A DNA stretch of 64,000 nucleotides from Urophycis tenuis (GCA_036785325.1 JAXIVH010000159.1:7501-71500), one strand, 5' to 3'; positions 12,948 through 24,384 are shown, counted from the first letter of the stretch. The notes: generated by a model not told the origin, from the letters alone. Made by a program: numbers and translations.

Positions 12948-13036
12948 CCATGGATCAGGCCTCCATCACCTCCATCACCTCCTCCATGGATCAGGCCTCC
13001 ATCACCTCCATCACCTCCTCCATGGATCAGGCCCAG
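12948..13036. repeat. Short tandem repeat with CATGGATCAGGC
   Basis: About two and a half copies of a unit containing CATGGATCAGGCCTCCATC lie just after the pyrimidine array. Confidence 0.85.
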
Positions 13037-13280
13037 TAATGGAGAGATTGAAAATGTCTGGGAGAGGTATCCCCAGGCAACCATGACCTGCACCCACAGA
13101 GGAAGATACACCCTTCCTCCTCCTCCTCCTCGTTTGACTCTAAAAGGAGACTCCTCTCCTTTTGACTGGTATGCTGTGTTTGTCACAAAGACAGCCCGAG
13201 TGAGGCTAACGTTTTACTTGGCTGTCTATTCTCCGCAGACTGGGTTGTATGGAGGAAGAGTGAGCAAAGCATCCCACTCG

Positions 13281-13470
13281 TGTTCTGGTAACAGTGTTCT
13301 GGTAAAAGTGTTCTGGTAACAGTGATGTGTTTCTGGTAACAGTGTTCTGGTAACAGTGTTCTGGTACAGTGTTCTGGTAACAGTGATGTGTTCTGGTAAC
13401 AGTGTTCTGGTAACAGTGTTCTGGTAACAGTGATGTGTTCTGGTAACAGTGTTCTGGTAACAGTGATGTC
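13281..13470. repeat. GTTCTGGTAACA minisatellite
   Basis: Units of about 14 bp (GTTCTGGTAACAGT) alternate with versions carrying GATGT. About a dozen copies are present. Confidence 0.92.
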
Positions 13471-13707
13471 ATCCGTGGACACGGCCGTCATAACCACTTT
13501 CAGTTTCATTGTAAAAAAGGGCTGATCCATTACATTCGGTTTCTCTTTGTGTGGTCAGACACTTGAGCCAGCGCCTTGGGGGCTTCTTGTTTCAACCTGC
13601 AACAAAGCAGAGCCTTTGTCCCGGACTTCTGGGGTTTTTTCACTGATGAAGCGCCAGAAATCAGGACATCAGCTCAGGACCAGTTTTAACAGCTTAACCG
13701 TCTCTTT

Positions 13708-13971
13708 GGGGCAGCCGCGGCCTACTGGTTAGGGCTTCGGACTTGTAACCGGAGGGTTGCCGGTTCGAACCCCGACCAGTACGAACGGCTGAAGTGCCCT
13801 TGAGTAAGGCACCTAACCCTCACTGCTCCCCGAGCGCTCACTGCCTCAGGATAAGTGTTCTCACTGTGTGCCTCACCATCACTGTGTGCTTTGTATTTCC
13901 CCTAATTCACGATTGGGTTAAATGCAGAGACCAAATTTCCCTTACGGGATCAAAAGAGTAATTCTTCTTCT
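13708..13971 (+). mobile_element. tRNA-derived SINE, copy 1
   Basis: It begins GGGGCAGCCGCGGCC. An A-box-like segment (CTACTGGTTAGGGC) and a B box (GGTTCGAACCCC) give the tRNA-type polymerase III promoter, and the copy ends in TTC repeats. The 7-bp word TCTCTTT occurs immediately before it (13701-13707) and after it (13972-13978), a probable target duplication. The same family recurs at 29579, 37069(-), 55311 and 60466(-). It resembles the AFC-type SINEs of fish, from memory. Confidence 0.88.
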
Positions 13972-13978
13972 TCTCTTT

Positions 13979-14189
13979 CCCATCCAAGACAACAGGTGGA
14001 AGATGATATGCTCCGAGTGTGCTGGATTATGAGCATTTGTGTGACTGCTCAGGTAGGACAGCCCCGGTGACATTAAACCAACCAGCACTGCACCTGCTCA
14101 TCACAGGGACTATAGAGTGCTCTGTTGTATTTGCAGAGCGGTTGCTAGCAAAGAAACAGCCGTACCAGGAGTGCTTGCCTAGCATTTTA
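13979..14189. other. Unique spacer
   Basis: No domain or RNA recognised between two SINEs. Confidence 0.4.
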
Positions 14190-14349
14190 CATGTACATTT
14201 AGGGCAATTAGCAGACGCTTTTGCCCAAAGCGACTTACAAAGAGTACATTTGTGGGGTTTGACATGTGGACAGTTGGAGGTGGGGATCGAACCGCCAACC
14301 CTCCGTCGAGTGGACGACCCGCTCTACCCACTGAACTACTGCCGCCAAA
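14190..14349 (-). mobile_element. tRNA-derived SINE with an L2-type 3' tail
   Basis: Read on the minus strand, the head contains AGTTCAGTGGGTAGAGCG and GGTTCGATCCCC, which look like tRNA A and B boxes. The tail contains TTTGTAAGTCGCTTTGG and GCGTCTGCTAATTGCCC. The tail matches the 3' end of the LINE at 43.6-44.0 kb, the usual sign that the SINE borrows that LINE's reverse transcriptase. Confidence 0.8.
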
Positions 14350-14645
14350 GCAATGAAACACCCACAGGGGAGAGCGATTGCCTGGCTGTGACAACACAGG
14401 TTATCCGGGCCCAAAGTATTACGAGACATTGTTCGTAGTTAAGAGTTAACCTTTAACGGCAAAAGTTTAGTAGTAATTTTAGCGGCAGACAAGCTGAAAT
14501 CTAGGGGAACAGGACCTTTCACTTTGTTTCCCTTCATATTTTTTTTCGACCAATCATGTGTCCGGACGAGCCAGGGGCTATAAATGACCACAAACTGTGA
14601 AAAAGACTCTGTAGAAGCTGTACACAACACTGAGCAGACTGGCCA
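14350..14645. other. Unique spacer
   Basis: No coding or RNA feature supported. AT-rich toward the adjoining 30-bp array. Confidence 0.4.
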
Positions 14646-15656
14646 CAGTTAACTTAATTAACCGACCACTGTGTAACTTGAATTAACTGTCCACTGTATA
14701 AACAAACTTGAATTAACTGTCCACTGTATAAACAAACTTGAATTAACTGTCCACTGTATAAACAAACTTGAATTAACTTTCCGCTGTATAAACAAACTTG
14801 AATTAACTGTCCACTGTATAAATAAACTTGAATTAACTGACCACTGTATAAATAAACTTGAATTAACTGACCACTGCATAAATAAACTTTAATTAACTGA
14901 CTACTGTATAAATACATTTTAATTAACTGTCCACTGTATAAATAAAGTTTAATTAACTGTCCACTGTATAAACAAACTGACCACTGTATAAACAAACTTG
15001 AATTAACTGACCACTGTATAAATAAACTTGAATTAACTGACCACTGCATAAATAAACTTTAATTAACTGACTACTGTATAAATACATTTTAATTAACTGT
15101 CCACTGTATAAATAAAGTTTAATTAACTGTCCACTGTATAAACAAACTGACCACTGTATAAACAAACTTGAATTAACTGACCACTGTATAAATAAACTTG
15201 AATTAAATGTCAACTGTATAAACAATCTTGAATTAACTGACCACTGTATAAACAAACTTTAATTAACTGACCACTGTATAAACAAACTTGAATTAACTGT
15301 CCACTGTATAAATAAATTTTAATTAACTGTCCACTGTAAAAACAAACTTGAATTAACTGTCCACTGTATAAATAAACTTTAATTAACTCACCACTGTATA
15401 AATACATTTTAATTAACTGTCCACTGTAAAAACAAACTTGAATTAACTGATCACTGTATAAATAAACTTGAATTAACTGACCACTGTGTAAACAAACTTG
15501 AATTAACTGTCCACTGTATAAACAAACTTGAATTAACTGACCACTGTATAAACAAACTTGAATTAACTGACCACTGTATAAACAAACTTGAATTAACTGA
15601 CCACTGTATAAACACACTTGAATTAACTGACCACTGTATAAATAAACTTGAATTAA
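14646..15656. repeat. AT-rich 30-bp satellite array, about 33 copies
   Basis: The unit is built from AATTAACTGACCACTG and TATAAACAAACTTG. A diagnostic variant, CCACTGCATA, recurs at 14871 and 15041, so a block of about 170 bp (several units) was duplicated within the array. Confidence 0.95.
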
Positions 15657-15929
15657 AATCCCCTTCAGATGAAGCCACTTGTGCAAGTTTTCTTCATTAG
15701 AATATCTCCACAACGAAACAGGCAGAGGCGTAGCTATGCCCCCATGCAGGACTGATCTGAGGTGACTATATTGATATAGCTATATACCATGTATAGATAG
15801 GTATAGAGATAGTTTTTATAGGTTAGCTCAGAGCTCGCTTTAGGGAAAGTGTTTATAGGTTGGGACCATGTAACTGTCAACCTGAATGACTGTTTCCAGA
15901 GACCATTCCTTTGGGACAGACTGCGGAAG

Positions 15930-15997
15930 AGAAAGAGAGAGAGAGAGAGAGACAGGGAGAGAGAGAGAGAGAGAGAGAGAGGGATAGAGAGAGAGAC

Positions 15998-16045
<48 letters not shown>

Positions 16046-16143
16046 CAGAGAGAGCGAGAGAGACAGGGAGACAGAGAGAGAGAGGGAGAGAGAGAGAGAG
16101 AGAGACAGGGAGAGAGAGAGAGAGGGACAGAGAGAGAGACAGG

Positions 16144-16174
<31 letters not shown>

Positions 16175-16198
16175 GGCAGAGAGAGCGAGAGAGACAGG

Positions 16199-16255
<57 letters not shown>

Positions 16256-16365
16256 GGGCAGAGAGAGAGACAGATAGAAAAAGAGAGAGGGGGGACAGAT
16301 AGAGAGAGAGGGTGGGAGACAGAGAGAGAAGGGGGGACAGAGAAAGAGACAGAGAGAGAGAGTAG
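15930..16365. repeat. GA/GACAGG microsatellite
   Basis: Long GA runs are broken by GACAGG and G-rich interruptions. The Arg/Glu-rich open frames here are repeat translations. Confidence 0.93.
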
Positions 16366-16441
16366 AGATACTTAGAGAAAGAGCTTCAGAAAATGGAAAC
16401 AGAAGTCATTCTCATTATATATAAACCCAAACCCTGCTTGG

Positions 16442-16444
<3 letters not shown>

Positions 16445-16491
<47 letters not shown>

Positions 16492-16578
16492 CTTGGTGGA
16501 CTGGAGTGATTTGAAGTTGAACAGACAATCTCTTTCTCTGCAGAAGCTTAATAACACACACACACACACACACACACA
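16445..16578. repeat. TG tract followed by a CA tract
   Basis: (TG)n at about 16445-16490 and (CA)n at about 16555-16578 are inverted relative to each other across 65 bp. Confidence 0.85.
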
Positions 16579-16599
16579 TCAGTATCATAGCTACCCGCT

Positions 16600-16737
16600 C
16601 TCTACATGGAGAGTACATCTCACTAGCTCTCTACATGGAGAGTACATCTCACTAGCTCTCTACATGGAGAGTACATCTCACTAGCTCTCTACATGGAGAG
16701 TACATCTCACTAGCTCTCTACATGGAGAGTACACCTC
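16600..16737. repeat. 29-bp tandem repeat, about 5 copies
   Basis: The unit contains CTACATGGAGAGTACATCTC followed by ACTAGCTCT. Copies are nearly identical. Confidence 0.92.
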
Positions 16738-17047
16738 AACGTCCCACAATGCTCAGCTTTCACACGGACATGCATCCCAAGGTGGAATCCATCGTCTTGG
16801 CGACAGACCGAAGCCTGGACCCTTGGATAAAGGTCGAGGGTTGCGACCTCGTCACCGTTGCGATGAGCTCCACCGAGTCCAGTTGAGATGTTATATTTTT
16901 AATCTATCATCCGACAATCTGCATTTCAAAGAGGGTGTGTGTGTGTGCGTGTGTGTGTATGCGCGTGTGTGTGTGTCTAAAGATTGCCTGACGATTAGCA
17001 GTATTGAGTGTAAATGTATTTACAGCTGCTTTTCTGTTGATCTAGTA

Positions 17048-17092
<45 letters not shown>

Positions 17093-17104
17093 AGTTAAAC
17101 TGAC
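16738..17104. other. Unique spacer with TG and CA runs
   Basis: TG-rich at about 16935-16975 and a (CA)n run at 17049-17092. No gene supported. Confidence 0.5.
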
Positions 17105-17116
17105 GTGAAACTGTTT

Positions 17117-18293
17117 CCATCCATCCATCCATGTCCACCGCTTATCCGGGGTCGGGTCGCGGGGGCAGCAGCCTGAGGAGAGAAGCCCAGACTTCCCTCT
17201 CCCAAGCCACTTCGTCCAGCTCTTCCGGGGGGATCCCGAGGCGTTCCCAGGCCAGCCGAGAGACATAGTCCCTCCAGCGTGTCCTGGGTCTTCCCCGGGG
17301 CCTCCTCCCGGAGGGACGTGCCCGGAACACCTCCCCAGGGAGGCGTTCGGGGGGCATCCTCACTAGATGCCCGAGCCACCGCAACTGGCTCCTCTCGATG
17401 CGGAGGAGCAGCGGTTCTACTCTGAGCCCCTCCCAGATGACCGAGCTTCTCACCCTATCTCTAAGGGAGAGCCCGGACACCCTGCGGAGGAAACTCATTT
17501 CGGCCGCTTGTATTCGCGATCTCGTTCTTTCGGTCACTACCCACAGCTCGTGACCATAGGTGAGGGTAGGAACGTAGATTGACCGGTAAATCGAGAGCTT
17601 CGCCTTTAGGCTGAGCTCCTTCTTCACCATGACGGACCGGTGCAGAGCCCGCATCACTGCCGACGCCGCACCGATCCGTCGGTCAATCTCCCGCTCCATC
17701 CTCCCCTCACTCGTGAACAAGACCCCGAGATACTTGAACTCCTCCACTTGAGGCAGAATCTCCTCCCCAACCCGGAGAGTGCACTCCACCCTTTTCCAGC
17801 CGAGAACCATAGCCTCGGATTTGGAGGTGCTGATCCTCATCCCAGCCGCTTCACATTCGGCTGCGAACCGCTCCAGTGAGAACTGAAGGTCACGGCCCGA
17901 TGAAGCCAACAGGACAAGATCATCTGCGAAAAGCAGTGACGCAATCCTGAGGCCACCGAACCGTAACCCCTCAATGCCCTGGCTGCGCCTAGAAATTCTG
18001 TCCATAAAAGTTGTGAACAGAATCGGTGACAAAGGGCAGCCCTGGCGGAGGCCAACCCTCACCGGAAACAGGCTCGACTTACTGCCGGCAATGCGGACCA
18101 AGCTCTGGCACCGGGAGTACAGGGACCCGATGGCCCGTAACAGCGGGCCCGGTACCCCATACTCCCGGAGCACCCCCCACAGGGCTCCCCGAGGGACACG
18201 GTTGAACGCCTTCTCCAAGTCCACAAAGCACATGCAGACTGGTTGGGTGAACTCCCATGCACCCTTGAGTACCGCGCCAAGGGTATAGAGCTG
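17117..18293 (-). mobile_element. Rex3-like (RTE clade) LINE, 5'-truncated, with 12-bp target duplication
   Basis: On the minus strand the element ends CCCGGATAAGCGG followed by GGAT repeats, the short 3' end typical of Rex3. The 12-bp word GTGAAACTGTTT occurs immediately on both sides (17105-17116 and 18294-18305), fixing both ends. The full-length element is several kb, so this 1.18-kb copy is 5'-truncated, the common fate of target-primed insertions. Confidence 0.92.
17142..18233 (-). pseudogene. Rex3-like reverse transcriptase, C-terminal part
   Basis: An open frame of 363 residues covers the back half of an RTE-clade reverse transcriptase. From the N-terminus it shows the DLEKAFNRVPR block (palm motif A), GLRQGCPLSPILF (fingers/palm), LLFADDLVLLA (the FADD catalytic motif C) and a C-terminal WLGHLVRMPPERLPGEVF region ending RPRTRW and LLPPRPDPG. 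The N-terminal endonuclease and the start of the RT domain are missing because of 5' truncation, so no active element can be made. The frame is uninterrupted, suggesting a fairly recent insertion. Confidence 0.9.
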
Positions 18294-18305
18294 GTGAAAC
18301 TGTTT

Positions 18306-18727
18306 AGTTATACCTTGTTAGCACATTTCCCCCAGTGCTAATTTCGCTCAGACTCAACAAAGCTTGACACACACAATACTCAAATCAAGCATTTCCTTTT
18401 TCTTCACTTTCTTGGAAAACTGAAAGTGTTTTGTTTTGGCACTTTACAGTCTCAGTCAGTGGAGAGTTCGCTGCTTCGTGAGGCCAAAGAGAAGACTCAG
18501 CAACACAGGAATTAGCAGGGTATTATTAGCTCGCGGGAACTAGAATATAGCAAAAAGTTAGCTGGCTATCATTAGCTATCAGTCTATTGATAGTTATGGT
18601 TATCAGGCTATACCAAAAACATTAGGCTACAGCCCGGGAGTTGGTGTGCTATTATTAGCTAGCAGCGCTAGGCTGTTGCACAGGAGTTCTCAGTCTATTA
18701 TTAGCATAAGCTGTAGATGCTTTTATT
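18306..18727. other. Unique spacer with TTAGCTATC/TTATTAGC words
   Basis: Short degenerate words around ATTATTAGCTAG recur but do not form a clean array. No gene. Confidence 0.45.
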
Positions 18728-19088
18728 CAAGTTCAAGTTCAAGTTCAAGTAAACTTTATTGTCAGTTTTCATGAATGTACAGGCCATACACAAGAACCGA
18801 AATGCCGTTTCCCTCAATCCCTGGTGCAAGACAGCATGCAATATAAATATAAATATATAAAAATATAAGTATAAAAAAAATAAGAATAAAAATACTAAGG
18901 TGGTCGCGAGTGCAATGAAACAGTAAATAGTAAAATGTGCAAATTGAGAACAGTAAACAGTAAGAGGTGCATTATGGGGGTAATGACAGTAATAGTAATA
19001 AATAAACAGTATGGATGTTATGAACAGTATGGACAGTATAAACAGTTTTAACAGTGTATAAAAAAGTATAAACAGTACTATGAACAGT
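18728..19088 (-). mobile_element. LINE 3'-end fragment with TCAAGT tail
   Basis: A TTCAAG tandem run precedes AACTTTATTGTCAG, the reverse complement of a LINE 3' terminus. An A-rich segment with TATAAAT words and repeated ACAGTA follows. The layout parallels the fragments at 51.4, 51.85, 54.86 and 57.09 kb. The exact family is unresolved. Confidence 0.55.
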
Positions 19089-19109
19089 TATTTAACAGTG
19101 TGTGTGTTT

Positions 19110-21350
19110 ACATGGTGGTGGGGGGTGGTTGGGCTGTGCATGGTGGTGGGGGGTGGTGGGGCTGTGCATGGTGGTAGGGGGTTGAGGGGGCGGTGCATGG
19201 TGGTAGGGGTGGTGGGGGTGCATGATGGTAGGTGGTAGGGGTGGTGGGGCTGTGCATGGTGGTAGGGGGTGGTGGGGTGCATGCTGGTAGGGGTGGTGGG
19301 GCTGTGCATGGTGATGGGGGGGTGGTGGGGCTGTGCATGATGGTAGGTGGTAGGGCTGTGCATGATGGTAGGTGGTAGGGGTGGTGGGGCTGTGCATGAT
19401 GGTAGGTGGTAGGGGTGGTAGGGCTGTGCATGATGGTAGGTTGGTAGGGGTGGTGGGGCTGTGCATGGTGGTGGGGGGTGGTGGGGCTGTGCATGATGGT
19501 AGGTGGTAGGGGTGGTGGGGCTGTGCATGGTGGTAGGTGGTAGGGGTGGTGGGGCTGTGCATGGTGGAGGGGGGGTGGTGGGGCTGTGCATGATGGTAGG
19601 TGGTAGGGGTGGTGGGGCTGTGCATGGTGGTAGGTGGTAGGGGTGGTGGGGCTGTGCATGGTGGAGGGGGGTGGTGGGGCTGTGCATGGTGGTAGGTGGT
19701 AGGGGTGGTGGGGCTGTGCATGGTGGAGGGGGGGTGGTGGGGCTGTGCATGATGGTAGGTGGTAGGGGTGGTGGGGCTGTGCATGGTGGTAGGTGGTAGG
19801 GGTGGTGGGGCTGTGCATGGTGGAGGGGGGTGGTGGGGCTGTGCATGATGGTAGGTGGTAGGGGTGGTGGGGCTGTGCATGGTGGTAGGTGGTAGGGGGT
19901 GGTGGGGCTGTGCATGGTGGTAGGTGGTAGGGGGTGGTGGGGCTGTGCATGGTGGAGGGGGGTGGTGGGGCTGTGCATGGTGGTAGGTGGTAGGGGTGGT
20001 GGGGCTGTGCATGGTGGTAGGTGGTAGGGGTGGTGGGGCTGTGCATGGTGGAGGGGGGTGGTGGGGCCTATGCATGATGGTAGGTGGTAGGGGTGGTGGG
20101 GCTGTGCATGATGGTAGGTGGTAGGGGTGGTGGGGCTGTGCATGGTGGTAGGTGGTAGGGGGTGGTGGGGCTGTGCATGGTGGTAGGTTGTAGGGGTGGT
20201 GGGGCTGTGCATGGTGGAGGGGGGTGGTGGGGCTGTGCATGATGGTAGGTGGTAGGGGTGGTGGGGCTGTGCATGGTGGAGGGGGGTGGTGGGGCTGTGC
20301 ATGATGGTAGGTGGTAGGGGTGGTGGGGCTGTGCATGATGGTAGGTGGTAGGGGTGGTGGGGCTGTGCATGGTGGTAGGTGGTAGGGGGTGGTGGGGCTG
20401 TGCATGGTGGTAGGTGGTAGGGGTGGTGGGGCTGTGCATGGTGGAGGGGGGTGGTGGGGCTGTGCATGATGGTAGGTGGTAGGGGTGGTGGGGCTGTGCA
20501 TGGTGGTAGGTGGTAGGGGTGGTGGGGCTGTGCATGATGGTAGGTGGTAGGGCTGTGCATGATGGTAGGTGGTAGGGGTGGTGGGGCTGTGCATGGTGGT
20601 GGGGGGTGGTGGGGGGCTGTGCATGATGGTAGGTGGTAGGGGTGGTGGGGCTGTGCATGATGGTAGGTGGTAGGGGTGGTGGGGCTGTGCATGGTGGTAG
20701 GTGGTAGGGGGTGGTGGGGCTGTGCATGGTGGTAGGTGGTAGGGGTGGTGGGGCTGTGCATGGTGGAGGGGGGTGGTGGGGCTGTGCATGATGGTAGGTG
20801 GTAGGGGTGGTGGGGCTGTGCATGGTGGTAGGTGGTAGGGGTGGTGGGGCTGTGCATGGTGGTGGGGGGTGGTGGGGCTGTGCATGGTGGTAGGTGGTAG
20901 GGGTGGTGGGGCTGTGCATGATGGAGGGGGGGTGGTGGGGCTGTGCATGGTGGTAGGTGGTAGGGGTGGTGGGGCTGTGCATGATGGTAGGTGGTAGGGG
21001 TGGTGGGGCTGTGCATGATGGTAGGTGGTAGGGGTGGTGGGGCTGTGCATGATGGTAGGTGGTAGGGGTGGTGGGGCTGTGCATGACGGTAGGTGGTAGG
21101 GGTGGTGGGGCTGTGCATGGTGGTAGGGGTGGTGGGGCTGTGCATGATGGTAGGTGGTAGGGGTGGTGGGGCTGTGCATGGTGGTGGGGGGTGGTGGGGC
21201 TGTGCATGGTTGTAGGTGGTAGGGGGTGGTGGGGCTGTGCATGGTGGTAGGTGGTAGGGGTGGTGGGGCTGTGCATGGTGGTAGGTGGTAGGGGTGGTGG
21301 GGCTGTGCATGACGGTAGGTGGTAGGGGTGGTGGGGCTGTGCATGGTGGT
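19110..21350. repeat. G-rich 34-bp minisatellite, 2.2 kb
   Basis: The unit combines GGTGGTAGGTGGTAGGGG and TGGTGGGGCTGTGCAT. Shorter variants carry GGTGGAGGGG. Closely spaced G-runs on the plus strand make it G-quadruplex-prone. The minus-strand frames rich in His, Pro and Thr are repeat translations. Confidence 0.96.
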
Positions 21351-21437
21351 GAGCAGGTGTGTGGTGGTAGATGGGTGGGGGGGTTAAAGTCCAGGGGGAG
21401 AGAGGTTGTGTGCAGGTGTCCGGGGTTGAATGAGTGT

Positions 21438-21441
21438 GTGT

Positions 21442-21472
<31 letters not shown>

Positions 21473-21478
21473 GGGGGG
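21438..21478. repeat. TG run followed by poly-G
   Basis: (TG)n continues directly into more than 20 G. Confidence 0.85.
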
Positions 21479-21479
21479 C

Positions 21480-22035
21480 TGGGAATGGGAATGGTTATCA
21501 GCATCTACATTATTAAGGTCCCCACTACCCCACAACTTCTGAGTCAAACACACACACAAGTTTCTAGCCCGATATCACCAAACTGATTCACAAGTGGCCA
21601 TTCGTCTGGAACCTCTCGTTCATTTTTCATTTCCTAGGGGCGTCATCAACTGGCGCAGACCAACATGCATGCTCTGGACACCACAGCCCTACAACCAATC
21701 AGAGCAGTGAGATGTGTGAGACATCAGCGGCGGCCATCTTGGTTGTTTATAAAAGGGCCTCCCTGACGCCACCATAGGGTGCCTCTCTGTGCAGTCATCC
21801 TATTAAACCCGCCCCCATAGCAGATAAATGGCTGTGATTGGCCCAAGCCGGGTCTGCTGGAGACCAGTCTGAATGGAGAGGGGGGGGGGGGGACGACCCA
21901 AAGACGCACGCAAAATTCCTAAATGATGGGTCAACAGAACCGTGTTGTGTGTGGCGTTTAATCGTGTTCAGACCTGGTGTTGACACAAAGCGCTTGTTTA
22001 CAGAGTCTAATGCCACGTGGTACAGTCCTCACACA
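21480..22035. other. Unique segment, possible promoter-like motifs
   Basis: Contains GCGGCCATCTTGG, a YY1-like motif, just before TATAAAAG at about 21750. No exon can be placed, so these are weak hints only. Confidence 0.3.
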
Positions 22036-22059
22036 CACATCTGTTGTTGTCTCCCATCC

Positions 22060-22211
22060 ATTCCTCTTCCACACGTCCCTCTGTCGCTCTCTACCCCTCC
22101 CTCTCTCCCTCATCCCTTTCTCTTCATCCATCCCCCTTCCCTCTCTCATCCCTTTCTCTCTCTCCCTCCCTCCCTCATCCCTTTCTCTCTCTCTCTCTCT
22201 CCCTCCCTCCC

Positions 22212-22246
<35 letters not shown>

Positions 22247-22258
22247 CCTCTGTCCATC
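22060..22258. repeat. CT/CCCTC pyrimidine tract
   Basis: CTCTCCCTCCCTC-type low-complexity sequence. Confidence 0.85.
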
Positions 22259-22396
22259 CCATATGTAATCTCTTTTTAATGATGTCTTAATTCTGCCACT
22301 GCAACACCCCAAATGCACCACTGGGGAGTAATAAGACGTTCTTCATCCTATCCAACACACATGCAGGTCCAACGCTCGAGGGGTAGTACTTCACGC

Positions 22397-22426
22397 TGAC
22401 GTCACGGTGACATCACGCTGACGTCA
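22397..22426. promoter_or_regulatory. Two palindromic CRE sites
   Basis: TGACGTCA occurs at 22397-22404 and 22419-22426, with CACGGTGACATCACGC between them. This 8-mer is the full consensus for CREB/ATF dimers. The surroundings are not tandem-repetitive at larger scale. Confidence 0.55.
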
Positions 22427-22589
22427 CGGTTGATGGTGATCACGGTGCATACACGCTGCATCGGCAGTGCCCATGAACGCGGTTCGTGGGCAACCTGGTT
22501 TCTGCAGTGAGCGATCCCTGGTTAGATGACCCCCCCCCCCCCTCCACGCTAGGATCCAGGGGGCGGGGTAGGTGTGCAGCAGCAGCAGC

Positions 22590-22990
22590 ATGTTTGGCCA
22601 ATTAAAGCAAATTAACGCTAACGAGCGTGTCAGCGCCCTCGTTATCACGCGAGTAAATAAAGCCGCGGGGCCGTGCACGTCGCCGTCTGTGGTTTGGCGT
22701 GGCAGCGGACGCACGCCGTCCCCTACCGGGTCATTTACATACAAGATAAGAAGCATTACCATTTAAATGGCCCCCGTCGTAAAACTGCATCCTGTTTCCC
22801 CCTCCACGTCTCTCTCTCTCTCTCGCTCGCTCCAGGGGCGATCGAGGCCGCTCCACGCTGGCACGTTTCAAACGCTTAATTGGGATTTTACGGTGCCGAT
22901 TCTGAACGTTATTTGAAGGCGCGGGGGTACAAGGCAGCGTGGCTGACAACATTAGGGAGGCGATAAGGACGTGGTCAGGCCAGGTGGTGG
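22590..22990. other. Non-repetitive island, candidate conserved non-coding element
   Basis: Mixed-composition sequence with homeodomain-like words (CCAATTAAAGCAAATTAACG), GATA-like AGATAAG and CCATTTAAATGG, apart from one short CT run. No open frame of interest. It is an island among tandem repeats, which suggests constraint, but no alignment was possible. Confidence 0.35.
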
Positions 22991-23107
22991 TGGTTGGGAG
23001 GGTGCTCTTTGTTAGCCAGGGAGGTGTGTGTGCCTTTTTGAAACTCCTTCCCAACAGTGCAGCTTCTTCATTACTCACGTGATGAAAGGGTTGTTTCGTT
23101 TTTTTTG

Positions 23108-24035
23108 TCATCCTGCCCTCTTTCTCCATCTCCCCTCTTTCTCCTTCTCCCCTCTTCTATCTCTTCTCCCCTCTTCTATCTCTTCTCCCCTCTTCTCTCT
23201 CTTCTCCTCTTTTTCCTTCTCCCCTCTTCTCTCTCTTCTCCCTTCTCCCCTCTTCTCTCTCTTCTCTCTCTTCTCCCCTCTTCTCTCGCTTCTCCCCTCT
23301 TTCTCCTTCTCCCCTCTTCTCCCCTCTTCTCTCTCTTTCTCCTTCTCCCCTCTTCTCTCTTCTCCACTCTTCTCTCTCTTCTCCCTTCTCCCCTCTTCTC
23401 TCTCTTCTCCCCTCTTCTCTCTCTTCTCCCCTCTTCTCTCGCTTCTCCCCTCTTCTCTCTCTTCTCCCCTCTTCTCTCGCTTCTCCCCTCTTTCTCCTTC
23501 TCCCCTCTTCTCTCTCTTCTCCCCCTCTTCTCTCTCTTCTCCCCTCTTCTCTCTCTTTCTCCTTCTCCCCTCTTCTCTCTTCTCCACTCTTCTCTCTCTT
23601 CTCCTTCTCCCCTCTTTCTCCTTCTCCCCTCTTCTCTCTCTTCTCCCCTCTTTCTCCTTCTCCCCTCTTCTCTCTCTTCTCCCCTCTTTCTCCTTCTCCC
23701 CTCTTTCTCCTTCTCCCCTCTTTCTCCTCCCCTCTTCTCTCTCTTCTCCACTCTTTCTTCTCCCCTCTTCTCTCTCTTCTCCCCTCTTTCTCCTTCTCCC
23801 CTCTTCTCTCTCTTCTCCCCTCTTTCTCCTTCTCCACTCTTCTCTCTCTTCTCCTTCTCCCCTCTTCTCTCTCTTCTCCCCTCTTTCTCCTTCTCCCCTC
23901 TTCTCTCTCTTCTCCTCTTTCTCCTTCTCCCCTCTTCTCTCTCTTCTCCCCTCTTTCTCCTTCTCCACTCTTCTCTCTTCTCCTTCTCCCTTCTTTCTCC
24001 TTCTCCCCTCTTCTCTCTCGTCTCCTCCCTTGCTG
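23108..24035. repeat. Polypyrimidine tract, 0.93 kb
   Basis: CTTCTCCCCTCTTCTCTCT-type repeats form nearly uninterrupted C/T on the plus strand. The Ser/Leu/Phe frames on the plus strand and Arg/Glu/Lys frames on the minus strand are artefacts. Confidence 0.95.
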
Positions 24036-24384
24036 AGACTGGATGGAAAGCAGCTCTGTAGCACTTCACTGACTGCTCCTGCTCCTCCCCCACTGCTATT
24101 TCTCTTACCTCCTTCTCTCACTCCCTCTCCCCCCGCTTTCTCACCTTGTCCCCTTCTCTCCCTCCCTCTCCTCCCCCTCCTCCCTTCCTCTCCTCACCTC
24201 CCTCCTAATCCCTACCTTCACTCTCCCTCCGTCTTACCAATTTCTCCCCTTTCCTCCCATCTCCTCTGCCCTCCCTGCCTCTGTTTCCTCCCTCCCCTCT
24301 CTCCCCCTCCTCCCTCGCTCAACAATAGAGCCGTCGCCCCCCCTCCTCCCCCCTCCCCGGGGGGTCCTGCCTCTTATCGGGCGG

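Noticed and set aside
13708..13800. tRNA gene
   Set aside because: A and B boxes are present but the acceptor stem is not, and the sequence continues as a repeated SINE body found five times.
19088..21559. His/Pro/Thr-rich 823-codon frame on the minus strand
   Set aside because: Translation of the G-rich minisatellite.
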